A stretch of 5,562 bases of DNA from WS-7 sp035635575 (GCA_035635575.1 DASQAV010000153.1:1-5562), one strand, 5' to 3'; positions 1-5,562 are shown, counted from the first letter of the stretch. The notes: generated by a model from the sequence alone, not told the origin. Translations and numbers: made by a program.

Positions 1-81
1 AGCCTGCCCTCCGGCGTCTACTTCGTCCGGGGCACGCTCTCGGAAGGAGCGTTCAAGTACTTGATCACCATCTTGAAGTAG
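1..81 (+). CDS. C-terminal end of a secreted protein with a type IX secretion-like sorting tail (5' end outside window)
   Basis: Frame 1 is open from the window edge to a TAG at 79-81 and gives 26 residues. They begin SLPSGVYFVRG and end FKYLITILK. A 'LPxGVYFVR' turn, then a short gap, then an alternating hydrophobic strand ending in lysine is the usual form of the C-terminal type A sorting domain that sends proteins through the type IX secretion system in the Bacteroidetes/FCB supergroup. The passenger domain is outside the window, so the protein's function cannot be given. The gene converges on tadA with 19 bases between the stop codons, and I see no hairpin plus T-run terminator there. The alternative is an unrelated beta-rich C-terminus that happens to match. 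Confidence 0.6.
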   Translation, partial: SLPSGVYFVRGTLSEGAFKYLITILK

Positions 82-100
82 AACTATCGGGGGGCGTTCC

Positions 101-574
101 TCAGACAGCGCCGCGTCTCTTGGAGCGGAAAAACGACTCGAGGAGCGCCCCGCATTCTTCCGCGAGCACCCCCGGCTGCACCTCGGCGCGATGGTTCAGC
201 CTCAAATCCTGGCATACGTTCGCGAGCGAGCCGCAGGCGCCCGCCTTGGGGTCCCGCGCTCCGTAGACCAGCCGGGGAATCCGCGCGAGCACGATCGCGC
301 CCGCGCACATGTGGCAGGGCTCGAGCGTCACGTAGAGGGTGGCTTCGTCCAGGCGCCAGCTCTTCACGGTCTGGGAGGCCGCGCCGATGGCGAGGATCTC
401 GGCGTGCGCGGTGGGATCCTGCGTGGTCTCGACCCGGTTTCGCCCGCGTCCGACGATGCGGCCGTCCCAGGTGACGACGGCGCCGATCGGGACCTCGCCG
501 TCGGAGGCCGCGGCGCGAGCTTCGGCGATCGCGGCTTCCATGAAGCGTTGATCGAGGGAGGGCTGCTCCCTCAC
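101..574 (-). CDS. tadA: tRNA-specific adenosine deaminase (A34 to inosine)
   Basis: A 157-residue cytidine/deoxycytidylate-deaminase-fold protein. TadA hydrolytically deaminates adenosine 34 of tRNA-Arg(ACG) to inosine so that one tRNA reads CGU, CGC and CGA; it acts in the cytosol as a dimer. The zinc site is complete: H57-A-E59 supplies one ligand and the catalytic proton shuttle, and P86-C87-H-M-C90 supplies the two cysteines. The DPTAHAEI and EVPIGAVV segments are typical of TadA rather than of cytidine or guanine deaminases. The start is GTG at 572-574, overlapping the upstream TGA as GTGA. It places EVPIGAV near residue 27, as in E. coli TadA. An in-frame ATG lies at 539-541 but would remove part of the first helix. 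No strong Shine-Dalgarno sequence precedes the GTG, so translation is probably coupled to the upstream gene. Its expected substrate tRNA is encoded upstream on the same strand. Confidence 0.95.
   Translation of the reverse strand: MREQPSLDQRFMEAAIAEARAAASDGEVPIGAVVTWDGRIVGRGRNRVETTQDPTAHAEILAIGAASQTVKSWRLDEATLYVTLEPCHMCAGAIVLARIPRLVYGARDPKAGACGSLANVCQDLRLNHRAEVQPGVLAEECGALLESFFRSKRRGAV
554..572 (-). other. Perfect 7-bp hairpin over the tadA start
   Basis: GAGGGAG (554-560) and CTCCCTC (566-572) are exact inverted copies separated by five bases. In the minus-strand mRNA the stem takes in the last two bases of the GTG start codon of tadA and its first codons, and it touches the TGA of the upstream gene. 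Such a stem could hold back independent initiation at tadA until ribosomes finishing the upstream gene open it. That role is inference; the inverted repeat itself is directly visible. A 7-bp GC-rich repeat in a GC-rich genome could also be chance. Confidence 0.45.
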
Positions 575-1272
575 TTGGTGGGGAATTTCTTCAGCGCTTC
601 CCGGATCAGGTCGGAGGCGACCTCGTCGACGCGCGGCGGCTCGTTGGCGCGCGGCGTCTGGATGCGGCCGGTCTCGTCGTAGCCCACCGTCGAGTTAGTG
701 AGATCCAGCTCGCGCGCGAGCCTCTGCTCGCGTGGATCTTTGCTCCAGAGCTTCTTCTTGTCCCGAATACCGTAGAGCGCCATGTGAAGCCCGATGGTCG
801 TCGAGGATTGCCCTTCCCCGACGTTGTGCGCGCGCTTCGTCTCCCACTCGCCCACTTTGATCAGGAGCACGGCGTCGGCGACCAGGAGGGAATCGAGTCC
901 CACCACCGCCGTGGAATCCAGCGTGCCGTACCGGGACCATCGGGTCGCCACCCGGTCGGCTCGATCGGTGTTCGCGTCGCCCAGGACGCGCTCCACATCG
1001 GCGGGCATGAGGAACACGGCCCGCTCCTTCGGCACCTCCTGGAACTGCTCGCGCAGGATGTCTTCCAGGATCTTGTTCGCGTCCTGCTCCCCGGTGGCGT
1101 TCACGACGGGAAGCACCGCGACCCGCAGGCCCTTGGTGGCCGCGGGGAGGTCCAGCTTGATCTCGGGTTCCTTCTCCGCCGCAAGCGCCGTGAAGGCGCC
1201 CGGAGCCAGGACGAGGAGAAGAATCGCAAGCATGAGAGAGCGCGTGGCGGGAAGGGTGCGGATGCGATTCAT
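571..1272 (-). CDS. Secreted protein resembling GNA1162/DUF799-type envelope proteins
   Basis: A 233-residue protein of uncertain function. Residues 1-31 form a signal peptide: arginines near the N-terminus, a hydrophobic core (LMLAILLLVLAPGAF), then A29-L-A31 as a likely signal peptidase I site. There is no lipobox cysteine, so it should be periplasmic or exported rather than a lipoprotein. After the signal, 'LRVAVLPVVNATGE' opens a strand followed by a helix (ANKILEDILREQF). Around residues 118-145 'STAVVGLDSLLVADAVLLIKVGEWE' has the layout of the GNA1162/DUF799 and CsgG/TolB-N-like fold; this family call is by resemblance only. The start chosen is ATG at 1270-1272, with GAGG five bases upstream. 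A longer reading to 1353 runs into tRNA-Arg and is rejected. The TGA overlaps the GTG of tadA. It lies between the tRNA pair and tadA, probably on the same transcript. Confidence 0.8.
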   Translation of the reverse strand: MNRIRTLPATRSLMLAILLLVLAPGAFTALAAEKEPEIKLDLPAATKGLRVAVLPVVNATGEQDANKILEDILREQFQEVPKERAVFLMPADVERVLGDANTDRADRVATRWSRYGTLDSTAVVGLDSLLVADAVLLIKVGEWETKRAHNVGEGQSSTTIGLHMALYGIRDKKKLWSKDPREQRLARELDLTNSTVGYDETGRIQTPRANEPPRVDEVASDLIREALKKFPTK

Positions 1273-1290
1273 GGGTGCCTCGTTGGCTTG

Positions 1291-1305
1291 GTTCCGGCCC
1301 GGAAC
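1291..1305 (-). other. Palindromic hairpin between tRNA-Arg and the next gene
   Basis: GTTCCGG at 1291-1297 and CCGGAAC at 1299-1305 are exact inverted copies around one base, so a 6-bp stem with a 3-base loop is expected in RNA. It sits 18 bases downstream of the encoded tRNA CCA end and 18 bases before the start of the secreted-protein gene. The minus-strand sequence after it is CAAGCC, not a T-run, so it is not a standard Rho-independent terminator. It could protect the 5' end of the mRNA after the tRNA is cut off, act as a partial attenuator, or be a protein-binding palindrome in DNA. The function is unknown. Confidence 0.4.
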
Positions 1306-1323
1306 GAAATCATGGAGGTTAAG

Positions 1324-1400
1324 TGGCGCGCCCAGGAGGATTTGAACCCCCAACCTTCTGATCCGTAGTCAGACACTCTATCCAGTTGAGCTATGGGCGC
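1324..1400 (-). tRNA. tRNA-Arg(ACG)
   Basis: A full cloverleaf with encoded CCA (77 nt). The acceptor stem GCGCCCA pairs with TGGGCGC, followed by discriminator G and CCA at 1324-1326. The anticodon stem TCTGA/TCAGA closes the loop CTACGGA, giving anticodon ACG at 1364-1366. The T arm is GGGGG-TTCAAAT-CCTCC with one G-U pair. The D loop has GG followed by A (A20), which together with C35 is a known arginyl-tRNA synthetase identity element. A34 is the base TadA converts to inosine, and the tadA gene lies downstream on the same strand. Position 37 is G, whereas E. coli tRNA-Arg(ACG) has A. It follows tRNA-Ser with only 22 bases between them, so both are probably cut from one precursor. Confidence 0.97.
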
Positions 1401-1422
1401 GCAGCCAAACTCGAAACCAAAA

Positions 1423-1514
1423 TGGCGGAGAGGAGAGGATTCGAACCTCCGGAAAGGAATTACCCCTTCAACCGCTTAGCAGGCGGCTGCCTTCAGCCAC
1501 TCGGCCACCTCTCC
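1423..1514 (-). tRNA. tRNA-Ser(GCU)
   Basis: A class II tRNA of 92 nt with encoded CCA (1423-1425). The acceptor stem GGAGAGG pairs with CCTCTCC and the discriminator is G, as expected for serine. The anticodon stem GCCGC/GCGGT (one wobble pair) closes the loop CTGCTAA, giving anticodon GCT at 1478-1480, which reads AGC and AGU codons. The long variable arm (AGGGG...TCCTTT region) is the main feature recognised by seryl-tRNA synthetase. The T loop is TTCGAAT. It is the first gene after the promoter at 1544-1572, with an expected 5' leader of roughly 20 bases. Confidence 0.97.
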
Positions 1515-1543
1515 CCTGCGTCGTAACCTGGACAGGACCCGTG

Positions 1544-1572
1544 ACTCTAACCCTAGACGCCCGTGGGGTCAA
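1544..1572 (-). promoter_or_regulatory. Sigma-70-type promoter for the tRNA transcript
   Basis: On the minus strand TTGACC (1567-1572) and TAGAGT (1544-1549) are separated by exactly 17 bases, matching the vegetative -35 and -10 hexamers at 5/6 and 4/6. The predicted start is near 1537, just upstream of tRNA-Ser at 1514. The stretch after the -10 (CACGGG) is GC-rich, a discriminator type known from stringently controlled stable-RNA promoters. The -35 overlaps the TGA stop of the upstream CDF gene. No terminator is visible between that gene and the tRNAs, so read-through from upstream is possible as well. Confidence 0.75.
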
Positions 1573-2504
1573 GGCGGGTCCCGGACTTCACGGGCAGGGC
1601 GAGTCCCGGGGCGGGCCGGCTCGATATGGATCGTGAGCTCCACGATCTGAGGCATGGCCGCCTGGACGGCTTCCTTCACCCGGTGGGCGATCTCGTGCCC
1701 CTCGAAGACGGTCATCGTCGGCGCCACCTCGAGATGCATGTCCGCCACATAATAGAGACCCATCTTCCGCATCAGAAGTTTCTCGACCCGGTGGACATCC
1801 GGCCGGTCCTCGGCCACGCGGGTCACCCTTTCTTGGAGTCCGGGCCCGGGGCTTCGATCCATCAGCTCCTCCGTGGGGCGGCGAAGGAGGCGCATGCCCG
1901 TCAGGAGGATGACCCCGCTCGCAAAGAGCGCCGCCCAGTCGTCCGCTACCTCGTAACCCTTCCCCCCGATGATCGCCACCGCGATGCCCACCGCCGCGAC
2001 CGCCGAGGTGATCGCGTCCGACCGGTGGTGCCACGCGTCCGTCCGGACCGCGGCGCTCCCGATGGTCTGCCCCACCCGATGCATCCTCTGATAAAGCCCT
2101 TCCTTGATCGCGATCACGACCAGGAGCACCACCAGCGTGAACGCGGCCGGACCCTCGTGAGGGGATCGGATCTCATGGACGGACTGGATGGCGATTCCGA
2201 CCCCCGCCATCATGAGGAGCACCGCCACCAGCGCGGCGGCGAGAGGCTCCGCCTTGCCGTGCCCGTAGGGATGCTCCCTGTCCGGAGGCCGCGCCGCGAT
2301 CTTGAGCCCGCGCCAGACGATCAGCGAGCCGAAGACGTCCCCGAGCGACTCGGTTGCGTCCGCCGTCAACGCGTGCGAGTGGCCGACGACTCCGGCCAGA
2401 AGCTTCCCCAGAGCCAGCACCAGATTGGTGACCAGACCCAGCATGCTCGCGCGCATGCCGCGGTCGTACTGGGCGAGCGTCAGCTCCTGGCTCTGGACGG
2501 TCAC
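1569..2504 (-). CDS. Cation diffusion facilitator (CDF) metal efflux transporter
   Basis: A 311-residue cation/proton antiporter of the CDF family, which exports divalent metals such as Zn, Fe, Mn or Co from the cytosol as a dimer. About six membrane segments lie within residues 17-205. The transport site is read from E52-xxx-D56 in 'TESLGD' (second segment) and H159-xxx-D163 in 'WHHRSD' (fifth segment). The loop 'REHPYGHGKAEPL' (77-88) is a family signature. Residues 210-296 form the cytoplasmic ferredoxin-like domain, with H238, D255, H257, H270 and H293 as likely regulatory metal ligands. The start is GTG at 2502-2504, overlapping the upstream TGA as GTGA; a later ATG at residue 17 would cut into the first helix. 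Only a weak AGAAG precedes it, so coupling to the acetyltransferase gene is likely. The metal specificity cannot be set from the sequence alone. Confidence 0.92.
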   Translation of the reverse strand: MTVQSQELTLAQYDRGMRASMLGLVTNLVLALGKLLAGVVGHSHALTADATESLGDVFGSLIVWRGLKIAARPPDREHPYGHGKAEPLAAALVAVLLMMAGVGIAIQSVHEIRSPHEGPAAFTLVVLLVVIAIKEGLYQRMHRVGQTIGSAAVRTDAWHHRSDAITSAVAAVGIAVAIIGGKGYEVADDWAALFASGVILLTGMRLLRRPTEELMDRSPGPGLQERVTRVAEDRPDVHRVEKLLMRKMGLYYVADMHLEVAPTMTVFEGHEIAHRVKEAVQAAMPQIVELTIHIEPARPGTRPAREVRDPP

Positions 2505-3478
2505 CCGGAAAGCTTCTTCTGCATGAGGTGATGCCGCTGTTCCTGGCGCATGCCCACGCGCTCGTAGAGCACCACGGCGCTCTCGTTCTCGGCGTCCACG
2601 CCCAGCACCACCTTGAGCTGCCCGCGCGAGCGAAAGTCCTCGAAGGATCGCCGGAGAAGCGCCGCGCCCAACCCGCGCCCTCGCCAGGACCGGAGCACCC
2701 CCAGCTCGCGGATGAAACCCAGATCCCCATAGTCGTATGCAAAGAGGGCTCCCGCCACGCGGTCGCCTTCCCACGCCAGGAGGCAAAGGCTGGGATCGAA
2801 GCGCGCGTGCTTCGTGCGAAGCGCCCACCAGTCCTCGAAGGTACGGGGGAAGTGCCGGAAATGTTCCGCGAAGGACTCCTCGAGCGTGGAGTGGAAGACA
2901 CGATCGTCCACGCCGAGACGGAGGGTGCGAATCTCGATCCCCCCGAGGCGCGGCGCCCGGGATCCCTCGCCCGACGCCGGCGCGGACGGCGCGGGAGTCG
3001 GGTCGAGATCGATCCGCATCCGGAAGAAGATCCTCGCGTCCCGGTACCCCATGCGCTCGAGGGCTTCGCGCTCCTGGGTCTCGACGCCTCCGATGAAGAA
3101 GCCGAGCGACACCGTCTCTCCGCCGCCGGCCTCGAGAACCCGCGCTTCGACCGCCTCGATGAGGGCCGGGGCCAGCGCCGCCACGGGCTGGCCCGGACGA
3201 ACGTAGAAGGAGCCGTCGAAGTCCGCCCGCGCCCTCGGCCGCGCGCCGGCGAATCCCAGGATCGTTCCTCCCGCCCGTTCCAGGACAAAGGCGTCGCGAG
3301 AGAGATCGAAATTCGGCGCGTTCCAGTCGTCCAGGACGTCGTTCAGGTCGGTATCGGGCTCGCCGTAGCACGCGATGTCGCACGCGCGCATGAGATCGGC
3401 CACGTCCGGGGCATCCGCGAGGCGCGGCGCCCGGATCTGGACCTCGGAGGGCAATGGCTTCGTGAACGCGTCGATCAT
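2501..3478 (-). CDS. Tandem GNAT-domain acetyltransferase
   Basis: A 325-residue protein with two GNAT (Gcn5-related N-acetyltransferase) units, the general layout of mycothiol synthase MshD; I do not claim that function. Unit 1 (about 14-157) has the fold pattern ('VQIRAPRLADAPDVADLM', 'ERMGYRDARIFFRMRI'), but its acetyl-CoA loop is degenerate (VRPGQPVAALAPAL, 93-106). A Pro/Ala-rich linker (159-177) follows. Unit 2 (about 181-324) has an intact pyrophosphate loop, R266-G-R-G-L-G271, and the C-terminal 'NESAVVLYERVGM' motif, so it should be the catalytic half. It probably transfers acetyl from acetyl-CoA to an amine; the substrate is unknown. The start is ATG at 3476-3478, with no Shine-Dalgarno sequence in the C-rich stretch before it. 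It lies 56 bases after the membrane hydrolase gene, and its stop overlaps the CDF start. Confidence 0.88.
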   Translation of the reverse strand: MIDAFTKPLPSEVQIRAPRLADAPDVADLMRACDIACYGEPDTDLNDVLDDWNAPNFDLSRDAFVLERAGGTILGFAGARPRARADFDGSFYVRPGQPVAALAPALIEAVEARVLEAGGGETVSLGFFIGGVETQEREALERMGYRDARIFFRMRIDLDPTPAPSAPASGEGSRAPRLGGIEIRTLRLGVDDRVFHSTLEESFAEHFRHFPRTFEDWWALRTKHARFDPSLCLLAWEGDRVAGALFAYDYGDLGFIRELGVLRSWRGRGLGAALLRRSFEDFRSRGQLKVVLGVDAENESAVVLYERVGMRQEQRHHLMQKKLSG

Positions 3479-3487
3479 GGGGGCGGA

Positions 3488-3496
3488 AGTGTACCA
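3488..3496 (-). promoter_or_regulatory. Possible extended -10 promoter, leaderless start of the GNAT gene
   Basis: The minus strand carries TGG-TACACT (3496 down to 3488), an extended -10 pattern with a 4/6 hexamer match. It ends nine bases before the ATG at 3476-3478. Transcription starting 6-8 bases after the hexamer would leave only about 2-4 leader bases, which fits the missing ribosome binding site. No convincing -35 box lies upstream. This is a weak prediction; the gene may instead be read from the upstream operon. Confidence 0.3.
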
Positions 3497-3534
3497 CCCT
3501 CAGGGCTCTCAGATGACGATTCGAGGCTTGCAAT

Positions 3535-4200
3535 TCACGGAATTCGCCCCTGCCGCAGCTCCCGGTTGAAGTCGATCCAGTAGGCCCAGGGTACGAAGAA
3601 CCACGCCACGATTGCCGTAAGCGCGACCACCGTGATGCTCGGTGGAGGGGCCTTGGAGCCCGCGTCGGCCACGTAGAGCGCCGCGAGCACGATGACGTAG
3701 GCCCAGAGCGCCGCCCTGCCGATCCGGTTCCGCGCGCGCGTCGTCGAGGCATAGATCCAGATGCCAGCGAGGAACATCGCGCTCTCGATCGCGATGACCA
3801 CCGCCGGGTAATTCCAGAGCCCCATCCCAACCTTTGGACCGCCGGGCCAGAGCGGGAGGTCCGGAACGTGAACGAGGAAATCCAGGACCCAGTGGCTCAG
3901 GACCAGGACCCCCACCCAGAAGGCACCCCGGGGATACTGCGTGCGCGCCTTGTAGACGAACGCGAACACCACGGACCAGACGACGGCCATCAGGAGGCTG
4001 TGCGAGATCGGGTAGTAGGTGAAATTGAGGAAGAGGAAGGAATTGGGTCCGGGCGCCACCTCCGCGCGCTCGAGTCCCAGGAGGAGAAACACCGGCCAGA
4101 GCGCGTCCAGGAAGACGGCGGCCAGGGTGAGCGATCCGATCGAGGTCCTCGGCGCCAGGCGCTTCGCGGCGAGCCCCACGGCGAAGTGTCCGATGAACAC
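3535..4200 (-). CDS. Multi-pass membrane protein, DUF457/YdjM-like putative metal-dependent hydrolase
   Basis: A 221-residue inner-membrane protein with about five or six hydrophobic segments (around 24-42, 68-83, 93-111, 131-150, 163-178, 189-208). It resembles the DUF457/YdjM group of putative membrane metal-dependent hydrolases. Conserved-looking polar residues sit at membrane edges: H5 in 'MFIGHFAVG', D32 in 'FLDALWP', H67 in 'YPISHSLL', and H103, D107, H111 and D114 in 'SHWVLDFLVHVPD'. These could form a metal site, but the reaction is unknown. The start is GTG at 4198-4200, supported by a strong GGGGAGGGG Shine-Dalgarno stretch ending three bases upstream and by the typical family N-terminus. 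It begins 24 bases after the DUF885 gene stops, so the two are probably one operon. Confidence 0.8.
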   Translation of the reverse strand: MFIGHFAVGLAAKRLAPRTSIGSLTLAAVFLDALWPVFLLLGLERAEVAPGPNSFLFLNFTYYPISHSLLMAVVWSVVFAFVYKARTQYPRGAFWVGVLVLSHWVLDFLVHVPDLPLWPGGPKVGMGLWNYPAVVIAIESAMFLAGIWIYASTTRARNRIGRAALWAYVIVLAALYVADAGSKAPPPSITVVALTAIVAWFFVPWAYWIDFNRELRQGRIP

Positions 4201-4224
4201 GGTCCCCTCCCCTGAGTGCGGCGT

Positions 4225-5562
4225 CTACGGCGACGCTTTCCCCTGCCCCTGCGACGGCGCCGCCCCCTCCGCCCGCGCGATGTACGCTTCGACCTGCTGC
4301 CGCAGCACCGGCAGCGCGACCGCGCCGTTGCCCAGCACGGCGTCGTGGAACGCCTTGATGTCGAACCGGGCGCCCAGCTTCTCCTTTGCCTCGGCGCGGA
4401 GGCTCAGGATCTCCCGCTGTCCCAGCTTGTAGGCCAGGGCCTGGCCCGGCCACGTGATGTAGCGGTCCACCTCGTTCACGATGTTGTTCTCGGCGAGGAG
4501 GCTGTTCTCGGTCATGTAGTCGATGGCCTTCTGCCGCGACCACCCCATGGAGTGAATCCCCGTGTCCACGACGAGCCGGCACGCGCGCCACGCGTCGAAG
4601 GAGAGCATCCCGAGCCGGTCGACGTCGCTCGAGTAGAGCCCCATCTCGTCCGCGAGATGCTCCGTGTAGAGGGCCCAGCCTTCCACGAAGGCGGTCACCC
4701 CCTGATGCTTCCGGAACTCGGGAATGCCGGTCAGCTCCTGCGCGATCGAGATCTGGAGATGGTGCCCCGGGACGGACTCGTGGAACGCCAGCGCCTCGGC
4801 CTCGTAGCGCGGCCGGGTCTCCGGCATATAGGTGTTGATCATGTAGGTGCCGGGCCGCTTTCCATCCGCCGAGGGCCCCCGGTAGTAGGCGATCGTCGAG
4901 TAGGGCGCCTCGTGCATTCCCATCACCTTCACCTCGCATGGCTTCTTGGGCTGGAGCCCGAACCATTGCGGCACGGCCGCCTGCGCGCGCGCCAGCGCCT
5001 CGCGAGCCTTTGCTTCCACCTCGGCGCCCGTCTTGAAGTGCATCTCCGGATCCGTCCGGAGGCGCCGCTGGATCTCCGCGACGTCCGAAGTGCCCAATAC
5101 CTTTTGTCCCAGCACCGCCAGATCGCTCCGGAACTTGGCGACCTCCTCCAGGCCGATCGCGTGGATCTGCTCCGGCGTCATGTCGAGGGAGGTGTGCACG
5201 CGGATCATCTTCCGGTAGCAGTCGACCCCCTGGGGCAGATCGGCGAGCCCGGCGTGCTCCGGGGAGCGGGACACGGGCAGGATCTCCTTCTCGAGAAAGG
5301 CGCGGTAGCGCTCGATCCCGGGAAGGAGCGAGGTGCGGATGGCTTCGGCGAGGTCGTTCTGGAAACGCTCGCGCTCTGCCTGGCTCCACGCCGGGTGCGG
5401 CTCGATCGCGGGCTTCCAGACTCCCAGGCTCTCGGCGGGGGTCCTGTTGATCCTCGTGATCTGGTCGATGGTCTTTTCGACCGCGTCGCGCGCCGCGACC
5501 TTCCCCTGGGACTTTCCCGTCCGGAGATTCTGGATATGGTCGTCGAGGTAGCGGCCCATGAG
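4225..5562 (-). CDS. DUF885 family zinc metallopeptidase-like protein (N-terminus outside window)
   Basis: About 445 residues of a DUF885 (PF05960) protein, a mostly helical family predicted to be zinc-dependent carboxypeptidase-like enzymes, often exported. Counting from the in-frame ATG at 5557-5559, the zinc motif H260-E-S-V-P-G-H266-HLQ gives the two histidine ligands and the catalytic glutamate. E293 in 'FVEGWALYTEHLADEMG' is the probable third ligand. 'ENNIVNEVDRYITWPGQALAYKLG' (357-380) and the C-terminal 'NGAVALPVLRQQV' are also typical. The usual family length is about 550-600 residues, and the visible part begins in the middle of the N-terminal helical region, so that ATG is probably internal and the gene continues past the window edge. 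The stop is TAG at 4225-4227. No signal peptide can be judged here. The true substrate is not known. Confidence 0.9.
   Translation of the reverse strand, partial: LMGRYLDDHIQNLRTGKSQGKVAARDAVEKTIDQITRINRTPAESLGVWKPAIEPHPAWSQAERERFQNDLAEAIRTSLLPGIERYRAFLEKEILPVSRSPEHAGLADLPQGVDCYRKMIRVHTSLDMTPEQIHAIGLEEVAKFRSDLAVLGQKVLGTSDVAEIQRRLRTDPEMHFKTGAEVEAKAREALARAQAAVPQWFGLQPKKPCEVKVMGMHEAPYSTIAYYRGPSADGKRPGTYMINTYMPETRPRYEAEALAFHESVPGHHLQISIAQELTGIPEFRKHQGVTAFVEGWALYTEHLADEMGLYSSDVDRLGMLSFDAWRACRLVVDTGIHSMGWSRQKAIDYMTENSLLAENNIVNEVDRYITWPGQALAYKLGQREILSLRAEAKEKLGARFDIKAFHDAVLGNGAVALPVLRQQVEAYIARAEGAAPSQGQGKASP

Noticed and set aside
82..100. Possible two-way terminator between the converging genes
   Set aside because: Only a 4-base GAAC/GTTC inverted repeat is present, with no T-run on either strand.
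1273..1353. Earlier start for the secreted protein at 1353
   Set aside because: It would begin inside tRNA-Arg and place 27 extra residues before a good signal peptide. The ATG at 1270-1272 has a GAGG ribosome binding site.
1563..2531. Plus-strand 322-residue open frame opposite the CDF gene
   Set aside because: It is His/Arg/Asp-rich and reads as the mirror of the CDF codons, with no recognisable domain. The same holds for the plus-strand frame at 2528-3583 opposite the GNAT gene.
3479..3534. Terminator between the membrane protein and GNAT genes
   Set aside because: The only symmetry is a 9-base CCCTCAGGG whose loop is too short, and no T-run follows it.
2505..3830. Upstream extension of the CDF reading frame to a 753-residue protein
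   Set aside because: The extension is Arg/Gly/Ser-rich with no domain pattern and lies out of frame across the clear GNAT gene. GC-rich DNA simply lacks stops there.
3509..5389. Minus-strand 626-residue open frame across the peptidase and membrane protein genes
   Set aside because: Its composition is Arg/Gly/Ala-rich without motifs, while the other frame encodes DUF885 and the DUF457-like protein with intact signatures.

Overview
The window looks like a chromosomal housekeeping stretch from a GC-rich, probably uncultured bacterium. The only lineage hint is the 26-residue tail of a plus-strand gene at the left edge, which reads like a C-terminal type IX secretion sorting tail. Such tails occur in the Bacteroidetes/FCB supergroup and, at high GC, in groups such as Candidatus Eisenbacteria. 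The phylum is therefore inferred, not proven. No mobile element, CRISPR array, integrase, phage gene or direct-repeat family is visible.

Layout, left to right. Bases 1-81 are the end of a plus-strand secreted protein gene. Everything else lies on the minus strand, so transcription runs from right to left. In transcription order there is a DUF885-type zinc peptidase (its 5' end is cut by the window edge), then a small multi-pass membrane protein of the DUF457/YdjM-like metal-dependent hydrolase type. These are followed by a tandem-GNAT acetyltransferase and a cation diffusion facilitator (CDF), which overlap by four bases. Next come a tRNA promoter, tRNA-Ser(GCU) and tRNA-Arg(ACG), both with encoded CCA. 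Last are a secreted protein with a GNA1162/DUF799-like look and tadA, which also overlap by four bases.

The most coherent unit is the left half. A recognisable promoter with a 17-bp spacer drives two tRNAs, and no U-tract terminator is visible before the secreted protein and tadA. TadA makes inosine at position 34 of tRNA-Arg(ACG), so the enzyme and its own substrate tRNA appear to sit on one transcript, separated only by the secreted-protein gene. The two 4-base GTGA stop/start overlaps (571-574 and 2501-2504) suggest translational coupling in both gene pairs.

The right half (peptidase, membrane hydrolase, acetyltransferase, CDF) is compact, but its members have no obvious shared pathway. 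I see no strong evidence of a new defence or mobile system. The observations worth following are the tadA/tRNA-Arg(ACG) linkage, the hairpins at the tadA start and between tRNA-Arg and the next gene, and a possible leaderless start for the acetyltransferase.
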